Origin: CAYYJR01 sp964472305
GTDB lineage: Bacteria; Armatimonadota; Hebobacteria; CAIYQO01
Length of the DNA: 22,113 nt
Direction: 5' to 3'
Assembly (NCBI GenBank): GCA_964472305.1
Contig: CAYYJR010000036.1
Location: 1 to 22,113, forward strand
In this document: piece after piece, positions 13,282 to 21,459 of the stretch
Numbering within the stretch: the first letter of the stretch is position 1
Layout of the letters: every line of letters begins with the position of its first letter
Program-made: the position numbers and the translations under genes
Notes under the pieces: model-generated
The model's database searches: none
The model's input: the letters and a program-made list of their open reading frames with translations, nothing else
What the model was told of the DNA's origin: nothing

Positions 13282-14601
13282 ATGTATCGTTTGTTTTTAC
13301 CAGGAGTCCGCATTAAACGGTATATCCTGCTGAATCTGGCAGGCATGGTCTGCTTCGCCTTCGGTTTCGCTTTGGCGCTCGATCCGTCCTCCGCGGTCCT
13401 CGAATCTTCCTGGCTCTGGCAACTCTGGCGGACGTTGGGACGCGGCGAGATGCCATTGTTTCTGCCCCCGCTGGCGGGCGCGGTGGGCATGGCGCTCGGT
13501 ATCGGGTTGGTGGTCACCGGCACACGGCGGCTGGTGCGGGCGTTCACCCGCGTGGCCAATCCGCATACCACCGGGAAGCAACTGGTGCTGGCGCTGTTGG
13601 AAAAACATCATGCCACCCCCCGGCTGCGCATCCTGGGTATTGGCGGCGGCACCGGGCTCTCCACCGTGCTGCGCGGTTTAAAGGTCTATCCTGCTGAGTT
13701 AACCGCCATCGTCACCGTCTCCGATGACGGCGGCAGCTCCGGTCGCCTGCGCAGCGATCTGGATATCCCCCCACCGGGCGACATTCGCAACTGCCTGGTG
13801 GCGCTGGCGGAAACCGAGCCGTTGATGGAGCGGTTGTTTCAATACCGTTTCTCCGCCGCCAGCCGCGCGCTGGAAGGGCATACCCTGGGCAATCTGATTA
13901 TCGCCGGGTTGTGCGACATGGGCGGCGACTTCAAAGAGGCGATTCGCGAGGCCAGCCAGGTGCTGGCGGTGCGCGGCGTGGTGTTGCCCTCCGCCAACCG
14001 TCCGCTCATCCTGCGCGCCACCATGGACGACGGACGCGTGGTCGAGGGAGAAACCGCTATCCTCGCGCACCGCGGCGTCATCACCTCGCTTACCATCGAC
14101 CCGCCGGACGTGACACCGCTGCCCGAGGTGCTGGAAGCCATTCGCGCGGCCGACGTCATCATTCTCGGCCCCGGCAGTGTCTACAGCAGCCTGCTTCCCA
14201 ACCTGCTCATTCCCGGTGTGGCAGAGGCGTTGGCCGCTTCACCCGCTATCAAATTCTTCATCTGCAACGTCATGACCCAACCCGGAGAGAGCGATCACTT
14301 TACCGCCGCGCGCCATCTGGAAGTGGTGTTGCGCCATCTGCCTTGCGCGAATCCCTTCGATTACGCGGTGGTTAACCTGCAGCGTCCCACGCCTGACATA
14401 CTGGCGTTATACGAGGAAAAGGGACAGCAACTTGTCGAACCAGACCTGGCGCGTCTGCGCGCCCTGGGTACCATACCGGTCACCGGGCACCTGCTGGCCG
14501 ATCTACACCTTGCCCGCCATGATCCTGAAAAGCTGGCTCGCTGCATCCTGGAAACCGTCGTCCGCGAAACGAACTGGTCGAATCTGCTGCAGCGTCAATA
14601 G
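13282..14601 (+). CDS. yvcK: Membrane-anchored YvcK/GlmR-family protein (CofD-like fold)
   Basis: YvcK (GlmR) proteins bind UDP-sugars and are needed for growth on gluconeogenic carbon and for cell-wall precursor supply. Seen in sequence: the Rossmann loop ILGIGGGTGLSTVLRGL, then VTVSDDGGSSGRLR and PPPGDIRNCLVAL, LEGHTLGNLIIAG, LGPGSVYSSLLPNLL and CNVMTQPGES, all hallmarks of the family. At 439 residues it is about 110 longer than the Bacillus protein. The extra N-terminus has two hydrophobic segments (about 14-34 and 57-79), so the catalytic-like domain is probably tethered on the cytoplasmic face. The ATG at 13282 has only a weak site (GGAAA). Oddly, a good AGGAG lies inside the gene five bases before an ATT codon (Ile11), so initiation is worth checking. 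Confidence 0.94.
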   Translation: MYRLFLPGVRIKRYILLNLAGMVCFAFGFALALDPSSAVLESSWLWQLWRTLGRGEMPLFLPPLAGAVGMALGIGLVVTGTRRLVRAFTRVANPHTTGKQLVLALLEKHHATPRLRILGIGGGTGLSTVLRGLKVYPAELTAIVTVSDDGGSSGRLRSDLDIPPPGDIRNCLVALAETEPLMERLFQYRFSAASRALEGHTLGNLIIAGLCDMGGDFKEAIREASQVLAVRGVVLPSANRPLILRATMDDGRVVEGETAILAHRGVITSLTIDPPDVTPLPEVLEAIRAADVIILGPGSVYSSLLPNLLIPGVAEALAASPAIKFFICNVMTQPGESDHFTAARHLEVVLRHLPCANPFDYAVVNLQRPTPDILALYEEKGQQLVEPDLARLRALGTIPVTGHLLADLHLARHDPEKLARCILETVVRETNWSNLLQRQ

Positions 14602-14613
14602 GAGTTCGATATC

Positions 14614-14672
14614 GTGCGTGTCCCAGCACCAGCCTTCGCTTCGTCTTGCCTCTGGTGCTGCGACACCCGCAC
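14614..14672 (+). terminator. Long imperfect hairpin just after yvcK
   Basis: Starting 12 bases past the yvcK stop, GTGCGTGTCCCAGCACCAG (14614-14632) folds back on 14652-14672. There are nine perfect inner pairs (CAGCACCAG/CTGGTGCTG), one mismatch, four pairs, a two-base bulge and five outer pairs. The 19-base loop is pyrimidine-rich. No T-tract follows, so it may be a Rho-independent-like barrier, an RNA-stabilising 3' structure or a protein site. Confidence 0.5.
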
Positions 14673-14732
14673 GCAGTAGCGGCGGTACAGCACCATGCGC
14701 CCAGTCGGTATTCTCTGCGAATTTTCATCATT

Positions 14733-14761
14733 TTGTAACACCGGCGTAATCAGGTTATAAT
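14733..14761 (+). promoter_or_regulatory. Promoter of the membrane protein / macroglobulin unit
   Basis: TTGTAA (14733-14738, four of six) and a perfect TATAAT (14756-14761) are separated by 17 bases. The predicted start near 14768 leaves a long leader of about 190 bases before the ATG at 14961, containing two hairpins. Confidence 0.72.
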
Positions 14762-14784
14762 CCTTATGTCGGACACTATACCCA

Positions 14785-14814
14785 GTGCAACCGCGCCGCA
14801 GGATGGGGTTGCAC
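14785..14814 (+). repeat. Hairpin at the start of the 14961 gene leader
   Basis: GTGCAACC (14785-14792) is the exact complement of GGTTGCAC (14807-14814), with a 14-base loop. It lies about 17 bases into the predicted transcript. Its arms share GTGCAAC/GTTGCAC with the hairpin at 13177-13214, which suggests a common protein site or RNA element. Confidence 0.5.
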
Positions 14815-14926
14815 GGCATCGAGGTTGTTCGGCCATGTCCGCAATGCCGGCGCTCCCCCGTGCCCGCTTGCGTGCCGCCCCACCGCGGGCTCACTGAACA
14901 CCTCCCGTATTCCGAATATGCCTGCC

Positions 14927-14944
14927 CCGCGGCACGGGCCGCGG
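14927..14944 (+). repeat. GC-rich hairpin next to the ribosome-binding site at 14961
   Basis: CCGCGGC-ACGG-GCCGCGG forms a perfect 7-pair stem with a 4-base loop. Its 3' arm ends at the GGAAGGAAGGA sequence that serves the ATG at 14961. A stem this stable touching the ribosome-binding site could lower or regulate translation. Confidence 0.5.
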
Positions 14945-14960
14945 AAGGAAGGATACCGTA

Positions 14961-16562
14961 ATGCAGACGATCCTGACTGTTGCCGCTATTGCTGCCAGTC
15001 TGCTCGGGATGGTCTATGCCGCGCTTAGCCGCCGCGCCGTCCCTGCCGCCCCACGACCGCGCGAATTGACCCCGTTGTTGTGGGGTATCGTGCTCGTTGC
15101 GGTCGTGCTGTTTCTGTGCACGCTGCCCACCGCTCCACCGTTTGCCACCGGATTGACGCTCGGGTGGGGGTGGCTCATCGGCGCGGTGCTGGGGCTCTAC
15201 GCGCTGGCGATGGAAGCGAGGAACGGAGGCGACGCACCAGGCGCGGCGCGCGTGACGGGCGCACTGTCGACAGCGTGCCTTGGTCCCGCGCTGGTGCTGC
15301 TGTTGTTCCGTGGTTATCCCAACGAAGCGTTGCTGGGATGCGCGCTGGGAGCGGTGATGGTTGCCTTTCTTGCGGCCGGCCTTGCACGCACCCTGTTCGC
15401 CGCCGCGGCGGACATAGCCGGTGCCCGCGACTACTTTCGCGGCATAGAGCTGTTTGCCTTCGCCATGGTGACGGTCACGGCGGGCGCGCGGTTGGGCGTC
15501 GAGCATTTTCCGCACGCGACTCCCGGCGACACTGCCGGCGGCTACTGGGTCTTCCCGGTACTGGCGCTGGCGGTCACCGCGCTGACGCCGGCGTTGTGGC
15601 TCCATGCGGGCAACGAACGCCTGCGCCGTTGGCTGCCGTTGCTCTACGGCATCACCGCGGCGCTGGTGGCGGTAATCGTCACCGCGGTGGCACAGGCGCG
15701 CTTGCTGCCGGCTTTGTCGTGGCCTTCGGTGGTCGCGGGTGCGCTGGCCATCGGCTTGATCGCCGTTGCATTGACGCGTGAAGAAAGCGTGGCGGAAGAT
15801 CCGCAAGCAATCCGTCCGTTGGGGCTGGCGTTCGGACTGGCGCTGTTCATGCTGGCAGTTATGATCGTTGCCTTCCGCGGCCTGCATGGCTACGGCCAGG
15901 CGCTGGTGCTGCTCGGTGCGCTGCCGATCGCCGCTGCGCTCTACCTGTCCGCGGATCGCGTCCGCGCGTCGCTGGTGCCGGCGTTGGGGCTGGGCGCGGT
16001 AAGCCTGGGCGTGCTGCTGACGCTGTATCGTGTCTTTCTGGAGCGGGCGGGACGCGGGTGGACGCTGGATTTCCAGCAGCATTACGATTTGTTCGCCGTG
16101 CTGCTGGGCGCTGGAGCGATCTTCGGTCTGCTGGCCTACAACGCGCGCGGGCAGGAAAGGCTGCACCGTATGTTGACCGCCGGTCGATGGCGACCCGTCC
16201 TGTTGCTGGCGCGACAGGCACTGTTGGGGGCCTTTCTGGCCCTCACGCCGCTCGTGCTGGCGGCGTTGTGGGGCGGACATGCCATCGGCGCCTTTCTGGC
16301 CGGGCTCATCATCGGCGAGGCGATGTGGATGCTGTTGGCGGCATGGGTGGCAGGCGAGGAACGCGTGAACGTGCTGATTTCCGCGCCGCATCTGTCATGC
16401 CTCGTTGCCGTGCTTGCTGCCGTGCAGTTCGCGCCGCTGGTGCTGGCACTGGCGCTGTCGAATACCGTGAAGGTGGTCCTTGCCGCCGGCATCACCATCA
16501 TTTTGGTGGGGTGGGTGCTGGCGGAGGGAATATTTGCGGCGCGGCGGAGCGGGAACGAGTAG
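14961..16562 (+). CDS. Polytopic membrane protein of unknown function
   Basis: The 533-residue protein is almost wholly hydrophobic, with about 14-16 predicted membrane segments and short loops, starting with an N-terminal helix (residues 2-21). No transporter, kinase, glycosyltransferase or peptidase signature is visible. The few charged loops include RGYPNEALLG, AAADIAGARDYFRGIE and FLERAGRGWTLDFQQHYD. The ATG is set by AAGGA seven bases upstream. The gene ends 67 bases before the alpha-2-macroglobulin gene with no terminator between, so the two are probably co-transcribed from the promoter at 14733. It could be a transporter-like or multi-helix enzyme of the envelope; its family is not recognised. 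Confidence 0.8.
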   Translation: MQTILTVAAIAASLLGMVYAALSRRAVPAAPRPRELTPLLWGIVLVAVVLFLCTLPTAPPFATGLTLGWGWLIGAVLGLYALAMEARNGGDAPGAARVTGALSTACLGPALVLLLFRGYPNEALLGCALGAVMVAFLAAGLARTLFAAAADIAGARDYFRGIELFAFAMVTVTAGARLGVEHFPHATPGDTAGGYWVFPVLALAVTALTPALWLHAGNERLRRWLPLLYGITAALVAVIVTAVAQARLLPALSWPSVVAGALAIGLIAVALTREESVAEDPQAIRPLGLAFGLALFMLAVMIVAFRGLHGYGQALVLLGALPIAAALYLSADRVRASLVPALGLGAVSLGVLLTLYRVFLERAGRGWTLDFQQHYDLFAVLLGAGAIFGLLAYNARGQERLHRMLTAGRWRPVLLLARQALLGAFLALTPLVLAALWGGHAIGAFLAGLIIGEAMWMLLAAWVAGEERVNVLISAPHLSCLVAVLAAVQFAPLVLALALSNTVKVVLAAGITIILVGWVLAEGIFAARRSGNE

Positions 16563-16629
16563 CGTCCAGCAGATCTTTCCGGCCGTTGATGACCGGGCTA
16601 CATGATGTGGGTGAACAGGGAGTACGGCG

Positions 16630-19600
16630 ATGAAGCTGCCGATCTATCATATTATCCTCGCGCTGGTGCTGCTGGTGGTGGGTGCGATGGTCACCTCGCT
16701 GCTGGCGGCGGAGACGCCGCACGGGCGGCTGACGGGTACGCTGGTTTCCGCCGACACCGGCCAGGCGCTGGCACACGTGCCGGTGGCGCTGACCAGCACC
16801 GACAAGGCGCAGCTTACCTATCGCACCACCACTGACGCGCAGGGTCGCTTTGCCTTTCGACACTTGCCGGTGGCGCAATACTCGCTGACCGCCGACACCA
16901 ACGCGCATCAGCAACCGGAGCAGGTCATCGCCATCAAGGAAGGACGGCTCACCGACGAATTGTTCGAACTGCAGCCGACCGATCCGTTCCTGCGCGTGCT
17001 GCAAAGCCAGCGCGTGTTCACCACGCGCGAGGCAGCCAGGCTGCGCTGCCACGGCTTCGTGCCCACCGATACGCTGACGGTCACCCTCTACCGCATCGCA
17101 CCGACGGCGGCGATCGCCGGGTGGCATAGTTATTTGCCAAATGCGCTCACCCTGCACGGGCAGAACCTGGAGACCGCCGATCTCGGCGCCATTCCCGAAT
17201 TGACCGTGGCGGGCACGCGCCGGGTGGCGGTGGGCGAGAAGGCCCGTGACGCGGAAGGCGTGTTCCGCCAGGAGGTGTCGCTCGGGAAATTGCCGCCCGC
17301 CTTGTACCTGATGGTGGTGCAGGCGCTGTCGCTCCGCACGCTGGCGGTACTCGCGGTGACCGACCTGGGGTTGGTGGTGAAGGCGGCGCCGCAGCAGGCG
17401 CTGATTTATTCGGTAGATATCGAAACCGGCGCGCCGTTGCCGGGCGTCGAGGTGGACGTGCGCTCCGGCAAGAAGTCGCTGGCACGTGGGAAGACCGGCA
17501 ACAACGGATTGCTGGCGTTGACGCTGCCCGCCATCGAGGACTACGAGGAAATTACCGCGGTAGGGCATGCCGGCGACTCATTGGCCATCGCCAACCTTTA
17601 TGCCTATTGGAACACTCGCGGCGATGCGATGCGTGTCTATTCGTATACCGACCGACCTGTCTATCGCCCCGGTCATACGGTGAGTTATAAATCCGTGCTG
17701 CGCGAACTGCACGGCGATACATATACGGTGCCGTCGCCCACCACCGTCCGCGTGCGGGTGGTTGACGGGCGCGAGAACATCGTGTATGCCGGCCAGCAGA
17801 CCACCAGCGCCTACGGCTCACTGGCGGACACCTTCCCCCTGTCGGCGAACGCGCTGCCCGGCATCTACACGCTGACCGTGTTCGCCAACGGCGGCTCGTA
17901 CGAATCGTCCTTTTCGGTCGCCGAATATCGCAAGCCGGAGTTCGAGGTGACGGTCACCACGGCACGCAAGCGGTATCACCGCGGCGAGACGGTGCAGGCA
18001 ACCATCGCGGCGCACTACTATTACGGCGCGCCCGTGCCCGACGCGGAGGTTGACTACTACATCACGCGCTCGCCCTCCTGGTACTATGGCGAAAGTGAGA
18101 CATGGGATGCCGACCTTGATGAAGCGGATGGCAGCGGCGGCATGGATTACGGCGAGGGCGAGATGGTGTCGTCGGCGAAAGGACACACCGATGAAAACGG
18201 CCGGTTGGCGATCTCCTTCCAACCTGGGAAGCAGGATGCGAAGGCGAATGACAGCGAGGACTGGCGTTACACCGTGCACGCCATGATTACCGACGCGGGT
18301 CGGCGCATGGAAAACGGCGCGGGGAGTGTGTTGATCACCCAAGGCGAGTTCCGGTTGCAGAGCGAGGTGGAAGATTGGGTGGCGGCACCGGGGCAGGCAG
18401 TCAAGGTGAGCATCCACGCCATCGATTATGATAACCATCCGGTGGCAAGCGTGCGCGGCACGGCCACCTTTGCCAGGGCTGAATGGGACAACGGGCAAGA
18501 ACAGTTGTATGATCGAGTGACGCAGGCGTGGACGACCGACGCGGACGGCCGCGCGACGATCACCGTCACTCCGCAACGCAACGGCGATTACCGCATCCTG
18601 CTCGCCACGGCCGATGCGCAAGGCAACCGCATCACCGGCACCGGGTGGCTCTGGGTGATGAGCGGCAACACCGCTTCCTTCAACTACCCGTATCAAGATC
18701 TGGACGTGCGCGCGGATAAAAAGCTATATCGGGAAGGTGACATCGCGCAGATCATCGTCAACACTCGCCATACCGGTCAGATGGCACTCGTGACTATTGA
18801 GGGTGCACGCATTCTCGACAAGCGACTGGTAGAGTTGAAGGGAAAATCGAACATCATCGCGGTGAAGATTCGTCCGGAGTTCCTGCCTGTTGCCCGCGTC
18901 AGCATCAATTTGGTGCGGCACAAGCAGCTCTACTCGGGCGACGCCATTCTCAACGTCTCGCGCGAGCGCAAGGCGTTGCGCGTAACGATCACTCCCGACA
19001 AACCCGTCTACCAACCCGGCCAGCCGGCGGTGTATCGCGTGAAAACTACCACGCCCGACGGCAAGCCGGCGCCGGCGGAGGTGTCGTTGGGGGTGGTGGA
19101 CGAAGCGATTTACGCCATTGCACCGGAGAACGCGGAGAATATCGTCTCCTTCTTCTATCCCAAGCGCAATCTGGAGGTGCAGACGGCGTTCTCCTTCCCG
19201 GAGGTGTATCTGTCCGGTGATGACAAGGCCGGCTCGAAGATTCGCACGCGCCGCTTCTTCCCGGACACCGCGTTCTGGGCGCCGGCGACCGTCACCGATG
19301 CTCGCGGTGAAGCGTCGTTCCACTTCACCATGCCTGACAACCTGACCACCTGGCGCGCCACCTGTCGGGCGGCCACGCGCGAGACGCGGGTGGGGCAGGC
19401 GACCGCCACCGCCCTGGTCAACAAACCGTTCCTGGTGCGAGTGGAACCGCCGCGTTTCTTCACCCAGGGCGACCGGGTGCGCATCGCGGTCGTGGCGCAT
19501 AACCTGACGCAAGGCGATCTGCTGGCTACGGTGGGGCTGGAGAGCAAGGGATTGACCCTCGACGGCCAATCACGCGTACAGGTGCGCGTACCCGCCGGGC

Positions 19601-21339
19601 GCATGCAGCGGCTGGAGTGGCAGGCGACGGCGCCCGACATCGGTCGCGTCTCACTACGCGCCTGGGCGCAGGCTGGGCAGTTGTCCGACGCGCTGGAACT
19701 GACGCTGCCGGTACTGGCCAAAGGCCGCATTTACGTGAATACGCTCGCCGGACTGGTCAACGGCAGCGCGGAGCTGTCCTTTGATGGCGCGACGGGGAAA
19801 TCGCCGGTCATCCCCGGAACGCGGCGACTTACCGTGCGGCTGACGCCGTCGCTGGCCTCCGCCATGCTCAGTTCGCTGGATTACCTGGCACACTACCCGT
19901 ATGGGTGCGTGGAGCAGACGTTGTCCGCTTTCTTGCCCGACGTCGCCATATTGCAGACATTGCACGCGCTGCATATCGCCAATCCATCGCTGGAAAAGGC
20001 GTTGCCTGACATGGTGCAGGCAGGGTTGCTCAAGCTGTATGCCATGCAACATGATGACAATGGCTGGGGGTGGTGGGCGTATGATGAAACGAATCCATGG
20101 ATGACCGCCTACGTAGTCTACGGCCTGGTGCAAGCGCGGGAGGCAGGTTTCACGGTGAACGAGCGCATCCTGGCGAACGGCGTCTCCGCGCTGGAGAAGA
20201 TGGCTGCCAACACCGGACTCGATGCCGAAACACGCGCATACCTTGCTTACGTGCTGACGCTGGCGGGCAAGACAGATGCCGCCGGCAACGTGGTGGCATT
20301 TTACCTGGGACCGCAAGGCAACTATCGGCTGCGTGGGGTGAATGACTGGGGCCGGTTAATGCTGGCACAGGCGATGCATAATCTGGGCCACGATGACAAG
20401 GCGCGCGCCATCCTCACCGACGTGTGGAGCCGTTTTGCGCAAGGCAACGTGATGACGCCGTCGGGCGAGCACTGGTGGTCGGAAACCGATCTCGCCGCCG
20501 CGCTGCTCTCCTCCGCCTGTGCATTGACGCCACGCGATCCGCGCCTGCCCGAGTTGGTGCGCTGGTTGATGGCGCATCGCAACGACAACCATTGGTCTTC
20601 GACGCGCGACACGGCTTTCGTACTGTACGCGCTCAGTTGTTACCTGCGCACCACCCAGGAGTTGACGCCAGATTTGCAGGCGACGGTGACGGTGAACGGG
20701 CGCGTGATGGCGACCAGACACTTCACCGCCGCCGATGTCTTCACGCCGGAATATGAATTGACGCTGCACCCGGACGAAGGATGGCGCGCGGGTCCGGTGA
20801 ACCTGCGCATCACCACCACCGGCAGCGGGCGCCTCTACTACACCGCCGAGTTGCGGCAGGTGGTGGCGCAGGACCTGACGGTACCGGTGCGCAACACATC
20901 CACGCTGGTGGTGGAGCGCAGCTATCGCAAGTTCACTCCCAGCCGGATGCCGGGACGCTCGAGCGCGGAGGGAGCCGTCAGCACGGCGCAGACCACCTTC
21001 GCGGCGGGCGATATTATCGAGGTGACGCTGACCGTGCGCACGCAACGGCACAACGAGTACCTGATGCTGGAAGATCCGTTGCCGGCGGGGTGTGAGGCGA
21101 ATGATCGCGGCCCGGTCGAGCCGTGGGAATGGAGTGATTGGTGGTGCGATCAAATCGTGCGCGACCAACTGACGGGATTTGCGCTGCGCCGCCTAGACCC
21201 CGGCGCCCGGCGCATCACCTACTATATCACCGCGCAAACACCGGGTCGCTTCACCGCCCTGCCCCCGCGTGTCTACGACATGTATCACCCCGACGTGCAC
21301 GGCGATGGGATGGCACAGACGATCACGATCAGGCCGTAG
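16630..21339 (+). CDS. Bacterial alpha-2-macroglobulin with thioester motif
   Basis: The 1569-residue protein is a bacterial alpha-2-macroglobulin, a protease trap exposed outside the cytoplasmic membrane. Domains in order: an N-terminal signal anchor (about 5-27), a carboxypeptidase-regulatory-like beta domain (about 33-90), macroglobulin domains (YTDRPVYRPG near 340, AEYRKPEFEV near 434), VVDEAIYAI, and a candidate bait loop (about 838-880) containing the basic KIRTRRFF. The A2M block WAPATVTDARGEASFHF is near 882, and the thioester is at Cys1093-Val-Glu-Gln1096 in YPYGCVEQT. The thioester-domain helices follow (GWGWWAYDETNPWMTAY near 1145), then a C-terminal domain with LEDPLPAGCEAN. ATG 16630 follows AGGGAG by 7 bases. 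The common neighbour pbpC (PBP1C) is not present; a polytopic membrane protein gene lies upstream instead. No lipobox is visible. Confidence 0.95.
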   Translation: MKLPIYHIILALVLLVVGAMVTSLLAAETPHGRLTGTLVSADTGQALAHVPVALTSTDKAQLTYRTTTDAQGRFAFRHLPVAQYSLTADTNAHQQPEQVIAIKEGRLTDELFELQPTDPFLRVLQSQRVFTTREAARLRCHGFVPTDTLTVTLYRIAPTAAIAGWHSYLPNALTLHGQNLETADLGAIPELTVAGTRRVAVGEKARDAEGVFRQEVSLGKLPPALYLMVVQALSLRTLAVLAVTDLGLVVKAAPQQALIYSVDIETGAPLPGVEVDVRSGKKSLARGKTGNNGLLALTLPAIEDYEEITAVGHAGDSLAIANLYAYWNTRGDAMRVYSYTDRPVYRPGHTVSYKSVLRELHGDTYTVPSPTTVRVRVVDGRENIVYAGQQTTSAYGSLADTFPLSANALPGIYTLTVFANGGSYESSFSVAEYRKPEFEVTVTTARKRYHRGETVQATIAAHYYYGAPVPDAEVDYYITRSPSWYYGESETWDADLDEADGSGGMDYGEGEMVSSAKGHTDENGRLAISFQPGKQDAKANDSEDWRYTVHAMITDAGRRMENGAGSVLITQGEFRLQSEVEDWVAAPGQAVKVSIHAIDYDNHPVASVRGTATFARAEWDNGQEQLYDRVTQAWTTDADGRATITVTPQRNGDYRILLATADAQGNRITGTGWLWVMSGNTASFNYPYQDLDVRADKKLYREGDIAQIIVNTRHTGQMALVTIEGARILDKRLVELKGKSNIIAVKIRPEFLPVARVSINLVRHKQLYSGDAILNVSRERKALRVTITPDKPVYQPGQPAVYRVKTTTPDGKPAPAEVSLGVVDEAIYAIAPENAENIVSFFYPKRNLEVQTAFSFPEVYLSGDDKAGSKIRTRRFFPDTAFWAPATVTDARGEASFHFTMPDNLTTWRATCRAATRETRVGQATATALVNKPFLVRVEPPRFFTQGDRVRIAVVAHNLTQGDLLATVGLESKGLTLDGQSRVQVRVPAGRMQRLEWQATAPDIGRVSLRAWAQAGQLSDALELTLPVLAKGRIYVNTLAGLVNGSAELSFDGATGKSPVIPGTRRLTVRLTPSLASAMLSSLDYLAHYPYGCVEQTLSAFLPDVAILQTLHALHIANPSLEKALPDMVQAGLLKLYAMQHDDNGWGWWAYDETNPWMTAYVVYGLVQAREAGFTVNERILANGVSALEKMAANTGLDAETRAYLAYVLTLAGKTDAAGNVVAFYLGPQGNYRLRGVNDWGRLMLAQAMHNLGHDDKARAILTDVWSRFAQGNVMTPSGEHWWSETDLAAALLSSACALTPRDPRLPELVRWLMAHRNDNHWSSTRDTAFVLYALSCYLRTTQELTPDLQATVTVNGRVMATRHFTAADVFTPEYELTLHPDEGWRAGPVNLRITTTGSGRLYYTAELRQVVAQDLTVPVRNTSTLVVERSYRKFTPSRMPGRSSAEGAVSTAQTTFAAGDIIEVTLTVRTQRHNEYLMLEDPLPAGCEANDRGPVEPWEWSDWWCDQIVRDQLTGFALRRLDPGARRITYYITAQTPGRFTALPPRVYDMYHPDVHGDGMAQTITIRP

Positions 21340-21459
21340 GGTGCATGGAATCGTTCATACGTTTTCTGAGTTAGAGCGCTGAGCGTAGTGCAATGACGGT
21401 CAAATTGATGGCATAATTTATTGGCGGATGTTAGGCATAACGAAATGTCGCAGTCTCAA
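21340..21459. other. Intergenic junction with composition shift
   Basis: The macroglobulin gene and the right-edge gene converge here. G+C falls sharply between about 21360 and 21420. No intrinsic terminator is visible on either strand. A small palindrome, GTTAGGCATAAC, lies at 21430-21441, near the 3' end of the right-edge gene. No direct repeats, tRNA or integrase that would prove an insertion point were found. Confidence 0.4.

Noticed and set aside
13019..13333. 104-codon plus-strand frame between rapZ and yvcK
   Set aside because: It overlaps the start of yvcK in another frame, covers the hairpins, and its product has no domain-like character.
21430..21441. GTTAGGC / GCCTAAC core resembling an integron attC end, next to an AT-rich gene
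   Set aside because: No second core site at attC distance, no imperfect palindrome linking two halves and no integrase. The match is a short palindrome only.
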